From Monilinia fructicola (Eukaryota; Ascomycota; Leotiomycetes; Helotiales; Sclerotiniaceae), in NCBI GenBank assembly GCA_008692225.1, contig VICG01000017.1, forward strand, positions 291,622-355,621: DNA of 64,000 nucleotides, read 5' to 3'. The position numbers and the translations under genes are program-made. Below are positions 63,889-64,000 of the stretch, piece by piece. The notes beneath the pieces are model-generated. The model had not been told where the DNA came from. It ran no database searches and saw only the letters and a program-made list of their open reading frames with translations. Each line of letters opens with the position of its first letter. The first letter of the stretch is position 1.

Positions 63889-64000
63889 GGGTTAGGGTTA
63901 GGTTTAGGGTTAGGGTTAGGGTTAGGGTTAGGGTTAGGGTTAGGGTTAGGGTTAGGGTTAGGGTTAGGGTTAGGGTTAGGGTTAGGGTTAGGTTAGGGTT
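63889..64000 (+). repeat. telomere, (TTAGGG)n
   Basis: About 18 TTAGGG units reading 5'->3' toward the window end, as expected for a right chromosome end. Two kinds of variant occur: TTAGG plus TTTAGGG near the inner edge (about 63899-63908) and one TTAGG near the outer edge (about 63989). TTAGGG is the usual repeat of filamentous fungi. Confidence 0.98.

Overview
This window is the right-hand end of a chromosome of a fungus, most likely a filamentous ascomycete (Pezizomycotina). It ends in a (TTAGGG)n telomere with the G-rich strand reading toward base 64000. Almost everything before that is extremely AT-rich (roughly 10-20% G+C in the lines I sampled). Homologous copies inside the window differ mainly by C->T and G->A changes, and recognisable retrotransposon domains are broken by stops where Trp or Arg codons would stand. 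This is the signature of repeat-induced point mutation (RIP). I find no intact protein-coding gene. The longest open frames are microsatellite artefacts or RIP debris.

Layout. 1-7600: a RIP-destroyed Ty3/gypsy retrotransposon (copy A, minus strand) with readable reverse transcriptase, probable integrase and possible chromodomain remnants; it seems to run off the left edge. 8.3-15.2 kb: terminal-inverted-repeat (TIR) elements and MITEs, several nested, plus short tandem arrays. 15.2-33 kb: AT-rich decay with more copies of the same families (E1, E2, E3), two AAT microsatellites and a 1.45-kb TIR element. 35.9-38.4 kb: a heptamer minisatellite repeat (family S), a small island of ordinary base composition and two more MITEs. 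39,910-48,485: a structurally complete Ty3/gypsy element (copy B, minus strand) with two 158-159-bp LTRs, a polypurine tract, and reverse transcriptase and integrase remnants. 51.2-55.7 kb: repeat families T, R and U and a tandem array with a 202-bp higher-order period between LTR-like direct repeats. 58.0-58.3 kb: a long ATT microsatellite. 60.1-64.0 kb: family S again, then less mutated telomere-proximal sequence: an LTR-like end, GGTGGTGG palindromes, a probable solo LTR, three ~43-bp subtelomeric repeats and the telomere.

The window is best read as a layered transposon graveyard. Nesting gives relative ages: E2b sits inside E1a, E3a lies against a half copy of E2, and the MULE-like MITE E6 sits inside repeat family V. 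Elements shorter than about 300 bp (E3a, the E6 termini) look much less mutated than the 0.8-kb MITEs, as expected if RIP needs a minimum duplication length. Repeat family names (E1-E6, R, S, T, U, V, W) are my own labels. All matches were made by eye within this window, so family identities beyond the gypsy domains are inference.
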